The notes: generated from the letters alone by a model not told the origin. A DNA stretch of 64,000 nucleotides from Pseudomonas viridiflava (GCF_900591205.1 NZ_UUPU01000067.1:186001-250000); one strand, 5' to 3'. Shown: positions 26,625-36,854, counted from the first letter of the stretch. Program-made: numbers and translations.

Positions 26625-29339
26625 ATGGCCACTATCCACGTAGACGGCAAAGCGCTCGAAGTCGATGGGGCAGACAACCTGTTACAGGCATGTCTCTCAC
26701 TAGGCCTCGACATCCCGTATTTCTGCTGGCACCCAGCCCTTGGCAGCGTTGGTGCCTGTCGCCAGTGCGCGGTCAAGCAGTACACCGACGAGAACGACAC
26801 CCGTGGTCGTATCGTCATGTCCTGCATGACCCCAGCCACCGACAACACCTGGATCTCCATCGAAGATGAAGAATCCAAGGCGTTCCGCGCCAGCGTTGTC
26901 GAATGGTTGATGACCAACCACCCCCACGACTGCCCGGTCTGTGAGGAAGGCGGTCACTGCCACCTGCAAGACATGACGGTGATGACCGGCCACAACGAGC
27001 GCCGTTATCGCTTCACCAAGCGGACCCACCAGAACCAGGACCTCGGCCCGTTCATTTCCCACGAAATGAACCGCTGCATCGCCTGCTATCGCTGCGTGCG
27101 CTTCTATAAAGACTACGCCGGCGGCACCGACCTCGGCGTGTTCGGCGCCCACGACAACGTGTACTTCGGTCGCGTTGAAGACGGCGTGCTCGAAAGCGAG
27201 TTCTCCGGCAACCTCACCGAGGTCTGCCCGACCGGTGTGTTCACCGACAAGACTCACTCCGAGCGCTACAACCGTAAGTGGGACATGCAGTTCGCCCCGA
27301 GCATCTGCCATGGCTGCTCCAGCGGTTGCAACATTTCCCCGGGCGAGCGTTACGGCGAACTGCGTCGCATCGAAAACCGCTTCAACGGTTCGGTCAACCA
27401 GTACTTCCTGTGCGACCGTGGCCGTTTCGGCTATGGCTACGTCAACCGCAAGGACCGCCCACGCCAGCCGTTGTTGGCCGATGGCGCCAAGCTGAGCCTG
27501 GACGCGGCGCTGGATAAAGCCGCCGACCTGCTGCGCGGGCGCAACATCGTCGGTATCGGTTCGCCACGCGCCAGCCTCGAAAGCAACTTCGCGCTGCGCG
27601 AGCTGGTCGGTGCCGAGCACTTCTACTGCGGTATCGAAGCCGCTGAACTGGAGCGCATCCGCCTGGTCCTGCAAGTGCTGAACGACAGCCCGCTGCCCGT
27701 TCCGAACATGCGCGACATCGAAGACCACGACGCCATTTTCGTGCTCGGTGAAGACCTGACCCAGACCGCCGCGCGTATCGCGCTGTCGCTGCGTCAGTCG
27801 GTCAAAGGCAAGGCCGAAGACATGGCTGACGCCATGCGCGTACAGCCATGGCTCGACGCCGCAGTGAAAAATATCGGCCAGCACGCGCTGAACCCGCTGT
27901 TTATCGCAAGCATCGCTGAAACCAAGCTCGACGACATCGCCGAAGAATGCGTGCACGCTGCACCGGATGACCTGGCCCGCATCGGTTTCGCCGTGGCCCA
28001 CGCCCTCGACGCCAGCGCGCCTGCCGTCGACGGTCTGGACACTGAAGCCGTTGAACTGGCCCAGCGCATCGCCGACGCCCTGCTGGCTGCCAAGCGCCCA
28101 CTGATCATCGCCGGCACCTCGTTGGGTTCCAAAGCATTGATCGAAGCCGCCGCCAACATCGCCAAAGCCCTGAAGCTGCGTGACAAGAACGGCTCCATCA
28201 GCCTGGTTGTACCGGAAGCCAACAGCCTTGGCCTGGCCATGCTCGGTGGCGAATCCGTGGACGCGGCCCTGCAAGCGGTGATCGACGGTAATGCCGACGC
28301 CATCGTGGTACTGGAAAACGACCTGTACACCCGCACCGATGCCGCCAAGGTTGACGCCGCGCTGAATGCCGCCAAAGTACTGATCGTGGCCGACCACCAG
28401 AAGACCGCTACCAGCGACCGCGCTCAGCTTGTACTGCCGGCGGCGAGCTTCGCCGAAGGCGACGGCACGCTGGTCAGCCAGGAAGGCCGCGCCCAGCGCT
28501 TCTTCCAGGTGTTCGATCCGAAGTACATGGACGCCAGCATCCTGGTTCACGAAGGCTGGCGCTGGCTGCATGCCCTGCGCGCCACCCTGCTGAACCAGCC
28601 GATCGACTGGACCCAGCTCGACCACGTGACCGCCGCCACCGCTGCAAGCGCACCGCAATTGGCACGCATCGTCGACGCCGCACCGTCCGCCGCGTTCCGC
28701 ATCAAGGGCATGAAACTCGCCCGTGAGCCGCTGCGCTATTCCGGTCGTACCGCCATGCGCGCTGATATCAGCGTGCACGAACCGCGTACCCCGCAAGACA
28801 TCGACACCGCGTTCGCCTTCTCCATGGAAGGTTACTCGGGTTCGGTCGAGCCGCGTCAGCAAGTGCCATTCGCCTGGTCGCCGGGTTGGAACTCGCCGCA
28901 AGCCTGGAACAAGTTCCAGGACGAAGTCGGTGGGCATATCCGCGCTGGCGACCCGGGCACCCGCCTGATCGAAAGCACCGGTGACTCACTGAACTGGTTC
29001 GCCACCGTACCGCGTCCGTTCAACCCGGCTCAGGGCACCTGGCAGGTTGTGCCGTTCTTCCACCTGTTCGGCAGCGAAGAGAACTCTTCCAAGGCCGCAC
29101 CGGTTCAAGAGCGCATCCCGGCCGCTTATGTGTCCGTGGCCAAGTCCGAAGCCGACCGGCTGGGCGTCAACGACGGTGCCCTGCTCAGCTTGAACGTTGG
29201 CGGCAAGACCCTGCGTCTGCCGCTGCGCATCAACGATGAGTTGGGTGCCGGCCTGGTTGCACTGCCGAAAGGCTTGGCGGGCATTCCGCCGGCGATTTTT
29301 GGCAAAACCGTTGACGGTCTGCAGGAGGCAGCGCAATGA
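26625..29339 (+). CDS. nuoG: NADH-quinone oxidoreductase subunit G
   Basis: NuoG is the largest peripheral subunit. The 904 residues comprise an N-terminal [2Fe-2S] ferredoxin domain (Cys in PYFCWHPALGSVGACRQC, about 34-51), a His/Cys 4Fe-4S segment (HPHDCPVCEEGGHCHLQD), a second 4Fe-4S set (CIACYRCVRFYKD), a CHGCSSGCN set belonging to the extra cluster N7 type, and a long molybdopterin-oxidoreductase-like region without an active site. It overlaps nuoH by 4 bp. Confidence 0.97.
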   Translation: MATIHVDGKALEVDGADNLLQACLSLGLDIPYFCWHPALGSVGACRQCAVKQYTDENDTRGRIVMSCMTPATDNTWISIEDEESKAFRASVVEWLMTNHPHDCPVCEEGGHCHLQDMTVMTGHNERRYRFTKRTHQNQDLGPFISHEMNRCIACYRCVRFYKDYAGGTDLGVFGAHDNVYFGRVEDGVLESEFSGNLTEVCPTGVFTDKTHSERYNRKWDMQFAPSICHGCSSGCNISPGERYGELRRIENRFNGSVNQYFLCDRGRFGYGYVNRKDRPRQPLLADGAKLSLDAALDKAADLLRGRNIVGIGSPRASLESNFALRELVGAEHFYCGIEAAELERIRLVLQVLNDSPLPVPNMRDIEDHDAIFVLGEDLTQTAARIALSLRQSVKGKAEDMADAMRVQPWLDAAVKNIGQHALNPLFIASIAETKLDDIAEECVHAAPDDLARIGFAVAHALDASAPAVDGLDTEAVELAQRIADALLAAKRPLIIAGTSLGSKALIEAAANIAKALKLRDKNGSISLVVPEANSLGLAMLGGESVDAALQAVIDGNADAIVVLENDLYTRTDAAKVDAALNAAKVLIVADHQKTATSDRAQLVLPAASFAEGDGTLVSQEGRAQRFFQVFDPKYMDASILVHEGWRWLHALRATLLNQPIDWTQLDHVTAATAASAPQLARIVDAAPSAAFRIKGMKLAREPLRYSGRTAMRADISVHEPRTPQDIDTAFAFSMEGYSGSVEPRQQVPFAWSPGWNSPQAWNKFQDEVGGHIRAGDPGTRLIESTGDSLNWFATVPRPFNPAQGTWQVVPFFHLFGSEENSSKAAPVQERIPAAYVSVAKSEADRLGVNDGALLSLNVGGKTLRLPLRINDELGAGLVALPKGLAGIPPAIFGKTVDGLQEAAQ

Positions 29340-30343
29340 CCTGGTTCACCCCTGAAGTGATCGACGTGATCATCTCGGTCGTCAAGGCCATCGTGATCCT
29401 GTTGGCCGTGGTCGTCGCGGGCGCCCTGCTCAGCTTCGTCGAACGTCGCCTGCTGGGCTGGTGGCAGGACCGTTACGGTCCGAACCGCGTTGGCCCATTC
29501 GGCATGTTCCAGATCGCTGCCGACATGCTCAAAATGTTCTTCAAGGAAGACTGGACCCCGCCGTTTGCCGACAAGGTGATCTTCACCCTGGCACCGGTCG
29601 TGGCCATGAGCGCCTTGCTGATCGCCTTCGCGATCATCCCGATCACCCCGACCTGGGGCGTGGCGGACCTGAACATCGGCTTGCTGTTCTTCTTCGCCAT
29701 GGCCGGCTTGTCGGTCTACGCGGTGCTGTTCGCCGGTTGGTCGAGCAACAACAAGTTCGCCCTGTTGGGCAGCTTGCGGGCGTCGGCCCAGACCGTGTCC
29801 TACGAAGTGTTCATGGGCCTCGCGCTGATGGGCATCGTGGTGCAGGTCGGCTCGTTCAACATGCGCGACATCGTCGAGTACCAGGCGCAGAACCTGTGGT
29901 TCATCATTCCGCAGTTCTTCGGCTTCTGTACCTTCTTCATCGCTGGCGTCGCCGTGACTCACCGTCACCCGTTCGACCAGCCGGAAGCGGAACAGGAACT
30001 GGCCGACGGTTACCACATTGAATACGCCGGCATGAAATGGGGCATGTTCTTCGTCGGTGAATACATCGGCATCATCTTGATCTCGGCCCTGCTGGTCACG
30101 CTGTTCTTCGGCGGCTGGCACGGTCCGTTCGGCATCCTGCCGCAGTTGGCGTTCTTCTGGTTCTTCCTGAAGACCGCGTTCTTCATCATGTTGTTTATCC
30201 TGCTGCGCGCTTCTATCCCGCGTCCACGGTATGACCAGGTGATGGATTTCAGTTGGCGTTTCTGCCTGCCGCTGACCCTGATCAATTTGCTGGTGACGGC
30301 TGCCGTTGTGTTGTTGAACACGCCAGCCGGCGCGGTTCAGTGA
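29336..30343 (+). CDS. nuoH: NADH-quinone oxidoreductase subunit H
   Basis: NuoH forms the quinone chamber entrance in the membrane arm. The 335-residue protein has about eight transmembrane helices and the conserved loops ERRLLGWWQDRYGPNRVGPF and the acidic EAEQELADGYHIEYAGMKWG segment, which links the quinone site to proton transfer. Coupled to nuoG by a 4-bp overlap. Confidence 0.97.
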   Translation: MTWFTPEVIDVIISVVKAIVILLAVVVAGALLSFVERRLLGWWQDRYGPNRVGPFGMFQIAADMLKMFFKEDWTPPFADKVIFTLAPVVAMSALLIAFAIIPITPTWGVADLNIGLLFFFAMAGLSVYAVLFAGWSSNNKFALLGSLRASAQTVSYEVFMGLALMGIVVQVGSFNMRDIVEYQAQNLWFIIPQFFGFCTFFIAGVAVTHRHPFDQPEAEQELADGYHIEYAGMKWGMFFVGEYIGIILISALLVTLFFGGWHGPFGILPQLAFFWFFLKTAFFIMLFILLRASIPRPRYDQVMDFSWRFCLPLTLINLLVTAAVVLLNTPAGAVQ

Positions 30344-30354
30344 GGATTTGACCC

Positions 30355-30903
30355 ATGTTCAAATATATTGGCGACATCGTTAAGGGTACTGGCACCCAGC
30401 TGCGAAGCCTGGTGATGGTGTTCGGTCACGGCTTTCGCAAACGCGACACCCTGCAATACCCGGAAGAAGCGGTGTACCTGCCGCCGCGCTACCGCGGCCG
30501 TATCGTACTGACCCGCGACCCCGATGGCGAAGAGCGTTGCGTAGCCTGCAACCTGTGCGCCGTGGCGTGCCCGGTGGGTTGCATCTCCCTGCAGAAAGCT
30601 GAAACCGAAGACGGTCGCTGGTATCCGGACTTCTTCCGTATCAACTTCTCGCGCTGCATTTTCTGCGGCCTCTGCGAGGAAGCTTGCCCGACCACCGCGA
30701 TCCAGCTGACACCGGATTTCGAGATGGCCGAGTTCAAACGTCAGGACCTGGTGTACGAGAAAGAAGATCTGCTGATCTCTGGTCCCGGTAAAAACCCTGA
30801 TTACAACTTCTATCGCGTTGCAGGTATGGCCGTTGCCGGTAAGCCGAAGGGCGCCGCACAAAACGAAGCCGAGCCGATCAACGTGAAGAGCTTGCTGCCT
30901 TAA
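30355..30903 (+). CDS. nuoI: NADH-quinone oxidoreductase subunit I
   Basis: NuoI is the ferredoxin-like subunit with clusters N6a and N6b. Within 182 residues the two ligand sets CVACNLCAVACPVGC and CIFCGLCEEACPTTA are exact CxxCxxCxxxCP motifs (about residues 60-75 and 99-113). The N-terminus has an amphipathic membrane-contact helix. It starts 11 bp after nuoH. Confidence 0.98.
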   Translation: MFKYIGDIVKGTGTQLRSLVMVFGHGFRKRDTLQYPEEAVYLPPRYRGRIVLTRDPDGEERCVACNLCAVACPVGCISLQKAETEDGRWYPDFFRINFSRCIFCGLCEEACPTTAIQLTPDFEMAEFKRQDLVYEKEDLLISGPGKNPDYNFYRVAGMAVAGKPKGAAQNEAEPINVKSLLP

Positions 30904-30912
30904 GGAAGAAAG

Positions 30913-31416
30913 ATGGAATTCGCTTTCTATTTCGCATCGGGTATCGCGGTTGTGTCCACGCTTCGCGTGATCACCAACACCAACCCTGTGCACGCCCTGC
31001 TCTACCTGATCATTTCGCTGATCGCCGTGGCCATGACCTTCTTCAGCCTCGGCGCACCGTTCGCCGGTGTGCTGGAAGTGATCGCCTACGCCGGCGCCAT
31101 CATGGTGCTGTTCGTGTTTGTGGTGATGATGCTCAACCTCGGGCCGGCTTCGGTCGCCCAGGAACGCGTCTGGCTCAAGCCCGGCATCTGGCTCGGCCCG
31201 GTTGTCCTCGCAGCCCTGCTGCTGGGTGAACTGCTGTATGTGCTGTTCGCTCACCAGAGCGGCCAGGCCATCGGCCACACCACCGTAGACGCGAAGGCCG
31301 TGGGCATCAGCCTGTTCGGCCCGTACCTGCTGGTGGTCGAACTGGCTTCGATGCTGCTGCTCGCGGCAGCCATCACCGCCTTCCACTTGGGCCGCAACGA
31401 AGCCAAGGAGCAATGA
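30913..31416 (+). CDS. nuoJ: NADH-quinone oxidoreductase subunit J
   Basis: NuoJ is a five-helix membrane subunit of the quinone-proximal half of the arm. The 167 residues include the conserved helix EVIAYAGAIMVLFVFVVMML with its characteristic Gly/Ala break (pi-bulge region). GGAAG precedes the ATG at 30913. It ends two bases before the start of nuoK. Confidence 0.96.
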   Translation: MEFAFYFASGIAVVSTLRVITNTNPVHALLYLIISLIAVAMTFFSLGAPFAGVLEVIAYAGAIMVLFVFVVMMLNLGPASVAQERVWLKPGIWLGPVVLAALLLGELLYVLFAHQSGQAIGHTTVDAKAVGISLFGPYLLVVELASMLLLAAAITAFHLGRNEAKEQ

Positions 31417-31418
31417 CG

Positions 31419-31727
31419 ATGCCTGCTATCCCTTTGGAGCATGGTCTGGCGGTCGCCGGCATCCTGTTCTGCCTTGGCCTGGTCGGCCTGATGGTTCGCC
31501 GCAACATTCTGTTCGTGTTGATGAGCCTGGAAATCATGATGAACGCCGCAGCACTGGCCTTCATCGTTGCGGGCGCACGTTGGGGCCAGCCGGATGGACA
31601 AGTCATGTTCATCCTGGTGATCAGCCTGGCAGCCGCCGAGGCCAGTATTGGTCTGGCGATCCTGCTGCAACTGTATCGTCGCTTCCACACGCTTGATATC
31701 GACGCTGCCAGTGAGATGCGCGGATGA
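31419..31727 (+). CDS. nuoK: NADH-quinone oxidoreductase subunit K
   Basis: NuoK is a three-helix subunit of 102 residues carrying two buried membrane Glu residues important for proton pumping (in LMSLEIMMNAAAL and LAAAEASIGLAI). An ATG at 31413 overlaps the nuoJ stop, but the AAGGAG at 31405-31410 is spaced correctly only for ATG 31419, and MPAIPLEHGLAV is the family start. It overlaps nuoL by 4 bp. Confidence 0.95.
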   Translation: MPAIPLEHGLAVAGILFCLGLVGLMVRRNILFVLMSLEIMMNAAALAFIVAGARWGQPDGQVMFILVISLAAAEASIGLAILLQLYRRFHTLDIDAASEMRG

Positions 31728-33577
31728 ACATGATCTTTCTGACTTTCGTATTTCCCCTGATCGGTTTCCTGCTGCTGTCGTTCTCTCGTGGACGCTGGTC
31801 GGAAAACCTGTCTGCCCTGATCGGTGTGGGTTCGATTGGCTTGTCCGCCATCGTCGCCGCCTACGTCATCTGGCAATTCAACGTGGCGCCGCCGGAAGGC
31901 GGTCACTACACCCTGGTGCTGTGGCAGTGGATGTCGGTGGAAGGCTTCAAGCCCAACTTCGCCCTCTACGTCGACGGCCTGTCGATCACCATGCTGGGCG
32001 TGGTGGTGGGTGTAGGCTTCCTGATCCACTTGTTCGCGTCCTGGTACATGCGCGGTGAGGCCGGTTACTCGCGCTTCTTCTCGTACACCAACCTGTTTAT
32101 CGCCAGCATGCTGTTCCTGGTGCTCGGCGATAACCTGTTGTTCCTGTACTTCGGCTGGGAAGGCGTGGGCCTGTGCTCGTACCTGTTGATCGGTTTCTAC
32201 TACAGCAACCGCAACAACGGTAACGCGGCACTCAAGGCGTTTATCGTCACCCGGATCGGCGACGTGTTCATGGCCATCGGCCTGTTCATCCTGTTCCAAC
32301 AGGTGGGCACGCTGAATATCCAGGAACTGCTGGTGCTGGCGCCGCAGAAATTCCAGGTCGGCGACTTCTGGATCACCCTCGCTACCCTGATGCTGCTGGG
32401 CGGCGCCGTGGGTAAATCCGCGCAACTGCCGCTGCAAACCTGGCTGGCGGATGCGATGGCCGGCCCAACGCCAGTTTCGGCTCTGATCCACGCCGCAACC
32501 ATGGTAACTGCCGGTGTCTACCTGATCGCCCGTACTCACGGCCTGTTCACCCTGGCGCCGGACATCCTGCACCTTGTCGGCATCGTCGGTGGCGTGACCC
32601 TGGTACTGGCCGGCTTCGCCGCGCTGGTGCAGACCGATATCAAGCGAATTCTCGCCTACTCGACCATGAGCCAGATCGGCTACATGTTCCTGGCCCTGGG
32701 CGTTGGCGCCTGGGACGCGGCGATTTTCCACCTGATGACCCACGCCTTCTTCAAGGCCCTGCTGTTCCTCGCGTCCGGTGCGGTAATTGTTGCCTGCCAC
32801 CACGAGCAGAACATCTTCAAGATGGGCGGCCTGTGGAAGAAACTGCCGTTGGCCTACGCCAGCTTCATCGTCGGGGGTGCCGCACTGGCCGCCCTGCCGT
32901 TGGTGACCGCAGGTTTCTACTCGAAAGACGAAATCCTCTGGGAAGCCTTTGCCAGCGGTAACCAGAACCTGCTGTATGCAGGGCTGGTGGGCGCCTTCAT
33001 GACCTCGCTGTACACCTTCCGTCTGATCTTCATCACCTTCCACGGTGAAGCCAAGACCGAAGCGCACGCAGGCCACGGTATCTCCCACTGGCTGCCCCTG
33101 TCGGTGCTGATCATCCTGTCGACCTTCATCGGCGCCCTGATCACCCCGCCACTGGCCGGTGTACTGCCGGAAAGCGCCGGGCATGCCGGTGGCGCCGCCA
33201 AGCACAGCCTGGAAATCGCCTCGGGCGCCATCGCCCTGGCCGGTATCCTGCTGGCAGCCCTGCTGTTCCTCGGCAAGCGTCGCTTCGTCACAGCCGTGGC
33301 CAACAGCGGCATCGGCCGCTTCCTGTCGGCCTGGTGGTTCGCTGCCTGGGGCTTCGACTGGATCTACGACAAACTGTTCGTCAAGCCTTACCTAGCCATC
33401 AGCCATGTACTGCGCAAAGACCCGCTCGACCAGACCATCGGTTTGATCCCGCGTGCCGCCAAGGCCGGTCACACCGCCCTGAGCCGCAGCGAGACTGGCC
33501 AACTGCGCTGGTATGCAGCTTCCATGGCGGCCGGTGCCGTGCTGGTGATCGGCGCCATCGTTGTGGTAGCGGTCTGA
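31724..33577 (+). CDS. nuoL: NADH-quinone oxidoreductase subunit L
   Basis: NuoL is the distal antiporter-like proton-pumping subunit. The 617 residues have about 16 transmembrane helices, the conserved Glu in the FGWEGVGLCSYLLIGFYY helix, the Lys-containing loop GKSAQLPLQTWLADAMAGPT and the long lateral amphipathic helix at the C-terminus. It begins inside the end of nuoK. Confidence 0.97.
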   Translation: MNMIFLTFVFPLIGFLLLSFSRGRWSENLSALIGVGSIGLSAIVAAYVIWQFNVAPPEGGHYTLVLWQWMSVEGFKPNFALYVDGLSITMLGVVVGVGFLIHLFASWYMRGEAGYSRFFSYTNLFIASMLFLVLGDNLLFLYFGWEGVGLCSYLLIGFYYSNRNNGNAALKAFIVTRIGDVFMAIGLFILFQQVGTLNIQELLVLAPQKFQVGDFWITLATLMLLGGAVGKSAQLPLQTWLADAMAGPTPVSALIHAATMVTAGVYLIARTHGLFTLAPDILHLVGIVGGVTLVLAGFAALVQTDIKRILAYSTMSQIGYMFLALGVGAWDAAIFHLMTHAFFKALLFLASGAVIVACHHEQNIFKMGGLWKKLPLAYASFIVGGAALAALPLVTAGFYSKDEILWEAFASGNQNLLYAGLVGAFMTSLYTFRLIFITFHGEAKTEAHAGHGISHWLPLSVLIILSTFIGALITPPLAGVLPESAGHAGGAAKHSLEIASGAIALAGILLAALLFLGKRRFVTAVANSGIGRFLSAWWFAAWGFDWIYDKLFVKPYLAISHVLRKDPLDQTIGLIPRAAKAGHTALSRSETGQLRWYAASMAAGAVLVIGAIVVVAV

Positions 33578-33623
33578 CTATGTCTATGTACTTTGCGAAC
33601 TTGCGAAAGGAAACGAGCCCGTC

Positions 33624-35156
33624 ATGATTCTGCCCTGGCTAATCCTGATCCCCTTTATCGGCGGCCTGCTCTGCTGGATGGGTGAACGCTTCGGCGCCAC
33701 CCTCCCCCGCTGGATTGCGTTGCTGACCATGTCCCTGGAACTCGCGCTCGGCCTCTGGCTGTGGGCCCATGGCGACTATTCATTTGCTCCGGCACCGGGT
33801 GTCGATCCCACCTTCGCGCTTGAATTCAAGCACGTGTGGATCCAGCGCTTCGGCATCAACGTGCACCTGGCCCTCGACGGCCTGTCGCTGCTGATGATCC
33901 TGCTGACCGGCCTGCTGGGTATCCTCTCGGTACTCTGCTCCTGGAAAGAGATTCAGCGTCACGTGGGCTTCTTCCACCTGAACCTGATGTGGATTTTGGG
34001 CGGCGTGGTCGGCGTGTTCCTGGCGCTGGACCTGTTCATGTTCTTCTTCTTCTGGGAAATGATGCTGGTGCCGATGTACTTCCTCATCGCGCTCTGGGGT
34101 CACAGTTCTTCGGACGGCAAGAAAACCCGGATCTACGCGGCAACCAAGTTCTTCATCTTCACCCAGGCTTCCGGCCTGATCATGTTGGTGGCGATCCTGG
34201 GTCTGGTACTGGTCAACTTCAACAGCACAGGCGTGATTACGTTCAACTACGCCGACCTGCTGAAAACCAAGATGTCGCTGACCACCGAGTACATCCTGAT
34301 GCTGGGCTTCTTCATCGCCTTTGCGGTGAAGCTGCCGGTGGTGCCGTTCCACTCCTGGTTGCCTGACGCTCACGCCCAGGCGCCGACCGCAGGCTCCGTC
34401 GACTTGGCCGGTATCCTGCTGAAGACCGCCGCTTATGGCCTGCTGCGTTTTGCGCTGCCGCTGTTCCCGAATGCCTCGGCCGAGTTCGCGCCGATCGCCA
34501 TGACCCTGGGTCTGATCGGGATCTTCTACGGTGCATTCCTGGCCTTCGCACAAACCGACATCAAGCGCCTGATCGCCTTCTCGTCCGTTTCCCACATGGG
34601 TTTCGTACTGATCGGCATCTACTCCGGCAGCCAACTGGCGCTGCAAGGCGCAGTGATCCAGATGTTGGCCCACGGTGTTTCAGCCGCCGCACTGTTTATC
34701 CTCAGTGGCCAGCTGTACGAGCGCCTGCACACCCGTGACATGCGTGAAATGGGTGGCGTGTGGTCGCGCATCGCGTACCTGCCGGCGATCAGCCTGTTCT
34801 TCGCCGCCGCGTCCCTGGGCTTGCCGGGCACCGGTAACTTTATCGGCGAGTTCCTGATCCTGATGGGTGCCTTCGTGCAAACACCGTGGATCAGCGCCAT
34901 CGCAACCTCCGGCCTGGTGTTCGGTTCGGTCTACTCGCTGATCATGATCCACCGCGCCTACTTCGGCCCGGCCAAGTCCGACACCGTCCTGCAAGGGATG
35001 GATGCTCGCGAACTGATCATGGTGCTCGGCCTTGCGGTACTGCTGATCTACATCGGCGTGTACCCGCAACCGTTCCTGGACACTTCTGCCGCGACGATGC
35101 ATGGCGTGCAGCAGTGGTTCGGCACCGCCTTCTCTCAACTCGCTTCGGCCCGGTAA
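33624..35156 (+). CDS. nuoM: NADH-quinone oxidoreductase subunit M
   Basis: NuoM is an antiporter-like pump subunit of 510 residues and about 14 helices. Diagnostic are the MFFFFWEMMLVPMYFLIALWG helix with the essential Glu (motif split here: FWEMMLVPMYFLIALWG) and the KLPVVPFHSWLPDAHAQAPT loop with its conserved Lys. GAAAGGA upstream gives a good ribosome-binding site for ATG 33624. It follows nuoL after 46 bp. Confidence 0.97.
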   Translation: MILPWLILIPFIGGLLCWMGERFGATLPRWIALLTMSLELALGLWLWAHGDYSFAPAPGVDPTFALEFKHVWIQRFGINVHLALDGLSLLMILLTGLLGILSVLCSWKEIQRHVGFFHLNLMWILGGVVGVFLALDLFMFFFFWEMMLVPMYFLIALWGHSSSDGKKTRIYAATKFFIFTQASGLIMLVAILGLVLVNFNSTGVITFNYADLLKTKMSLTTEYILMLGFFIAFAVKLPVVPFHSWLPDAHAQAPTAGSVDLAGILLKTAAYGLLRFALPLFPNASAEFAPIAMTLGLIGIFYGAFLAFAQTDIKRLIAFSSVSHMGFVLIGIYSGSQLALQGAVIQMLAHGVSAAALFILSGQLYERLHTRDMREMGGVWSRIAYLPAISLFFAAASLGLPGTGNFIGEFLILMGAFVQTPWISAIATSGLVFGSVYSLIMIHRAYFGPAKSDTVLQGMDARELIMVLGLAVLLIYIGVYPQPFLDTSAATMHGVQQWFGTAFSQLASAR

Positions 35157-35163
35157 GAGCGCT

Positions 35164-36627
35164 ATGGAATTCACGATCCAACACTTTATCGCGCTTGCGC
35201 CGCTGCTGATCACCAGCCTCACCATCGTGGTGGTGATGCTGGCGATCGCCTGGCGCCGCAATCACTCGCAAACGTTCCTGCTGTCCTGTGCCGGTTTGAA
35301 CCTGGCCCTGCTGTCGATTATCCCGGCACTCAAGGTCGCGCCACTGGCCGTGACCCCGCTGATGATGGTCGATGACTTCGCGCTGCTGTATATCGCGTTG
35401 ATCCTGGTCGCGACCCTGGCCTGTGTGACTCTGGCCCACGCCTACCTCGGCGAAGGCGGCACCGGCTACCCGGGCAACCGCGAAGAGCTGTACCTGCTGA
35501 TCCTGCTGGCTGCGGCCGGCGGTATCGTGCTGGTCAGCGCACAGCACCTGGCCGGCTTGTTCATTGGCCTGGAACTGCTGTCGATCCCGACCTACGGCTT
35601 GGTGGCCTACGCCTTCTTCAACAAGCGTTCCCTGGAAGCCGGCATCAAGTACATGGTGCTGTCGGCCGCCGGTTCCGCGTTCCTGTTGTTCGGTATGGCG
35701 CTGCTCTACGCAGAAGCCGGCAGCCTGAGCTTCACCGGTATCGGTCACGCCCTGGCAACCACCAACAGCCCTGCGCCAATTGCCCAACTGGGCCTGGCGA
35801 TGATGCTGATCGGCCTGGCGTTCAAGCTCTCCCTGGTGCCGTTCCACCTGTGGACCCCGGACGTGTACGAAGGCGCCCCGGCGCCGGTGGCCGCGTTCCT
35901 GGCCACGGCGTCGAAGGTTGCCGTGTTTGCAGTGATGGTGCGTCTGTTCCAGATCTCCCCTGCCGCCAACACCGGCGTGCTGAGCAACGTGCTGACCGTG
36001 ATCGCCATTGCGTCGATCCTGTTCGGTAACCTGCTGGCCCTGACCCAGAACAACCTCAAGCGTCTGCTGGGTTACTCCTCCATCGCGCACTTCGGCTACC
36101 TGCTGATCGCCCTGGTGGCGAGCAAGGGCCTGGCCGTGGAAGCCATGGGCGTGTACCTGGTCACCTACGTGATCACCAGCCTGGGTGCATTCGGCGTGAT
36201 CACGCTGATGTCTTCGCCGTTCAAAGGCCGTGATGCCGACGCCCTGTACGAGTATCGCGGCCTGTTCTGGCGCCGTCCGTACCTGACCGCCGTACTCACC
36301 GTGATGATGCTGTCGCTGGCCGGTATCCCGTTGACTGCGGGCTTTATCGGCAAGTTCTACATCGTCGCCACCGGCGTTGAAGCCCACGAATGGTGGTTGG
36401 TTGCATCCTTGGTACTGGGCAGCGCCATCGGCGTGTTCTACTACCTGCGCGTGATGGTCACCCTGTACCTGATCGAGCCGAACCTGCGCCGTGTGGATGC
36501 CGAACTGCATTGGGAACAAAAAGCTGGCGGCGTGATGCTGCTGGCCATCGCCCTGCTTGCGTTCTTCCTGGGCGTGTACCCACAACCGTTGCTCACCCTG
36601 GTGCAGCACGCGGTGCTGGGCGTTTGA
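35164..36627 (+). CDS. nuoN: NADH-quinone oxidoreductase subunit N
   Basis: NuoN is the antiporter-like subunit nearest the quinone site. The 487 residues contain LAGLFIGLELLSIPTYGLVA with the conserved Glu, and FKLSLVPFHLWTPDVYEGAP with the conserved Lys. ATG 35164 (MEFTIQHFIALAPLL) lies 7 bp after the nuoM stop. It is the last gene of the operon; a terminator follows. Confidence 0.97.
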   Translation: MEFTIQHFIALAPLLITSLTIVVVMLAIAWRRNHSQTFLLSCAGLNLALLSIIPALKVAPLAVTPLMMVDDFALLYIALILVATLACVTLAHAYLGEGGTGYPGNREELYLLILLAAAGGIVLVSAQHLAGLFIGLELLSIPTYGLVAYAFFNKRSLEAGIKYMVLSAAGSAFLLFGMALLYAEAGSLSFTGIGHALATTNSPAPIAQLGLAMMLIGLAFKLSLVPFHLWTPDVYEGAPAPVAAFLATASKVAVFAVMVRLFQISPAANTGVLSNVLTVIAIASILFGNLLALTQNNLKRLLGYSSIAHFGYLLIALVASKGLAVEAMGVYLVTYVITSLGAFGVITLMSSPFKGRDADALYEYRGLFWRRPYLTAVLTVMMLSLAGIPLTAGFIGKFYIVATGVEAHEWWLVASLVLGSAIGVFYYLRVMVTLYLIEPNLRRVDAELHWEQKAGGVMLLAIALLAFFLGVYPQPLLTLVQHAVLGV

Positions 36628-36650
36628 TCGCTTAGTCATGCGGTAAACAG

Positions 36651-36674
36651 AACGGCGCCTTCGGGCGCCGTTTT
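36651..36674 (+). terminator. Terminator closing the nuo operon
   Basis: AACGGCGCC / GGCGCCGTT stem with loop TTCG, a very stable tetraloop, then TTTT, 23 bp past the nuoN stop. Confidence 0.9.
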
Positions 36675-36854
36675 GCGTTTGTGGGCATGCCCTTCCCTAC
36701 TCACAGAAATTTCCTATTCCATCTGCCACCCCATCTGGCATCTATGCGCCGGGGGCGGCCGTATGGTGGTTGCGTTTTAGGAAAGTTCCCACAGCACGGT
36801 CACTTGACCCGAAGCGCGTGGGCCACCACACTATACGCAGGCTACGTACAGAAC

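Noticed and set aside
26700..28937. 745-codon minus-strand frame opposite nuoG
   Set aside because: NuoG with all its cysteine motifs is on the plus strand; the antisense frame is a composition artefact.
31373..36639. Long minus-strand frames opposite nuoK-nuoN
   Set aside because: They are Gln/His/Arg-rich antisense images of hydrophobic-helix codons; the plus strand has the complete nuo genes with overlaps typical of an operon.
36681..36854. N-terminal extension of the HigB2-like toxin
   Set aside because: The open frame upstream of 36855 has no ribosome-binding site, does not match the family and contains the probable promoter region.
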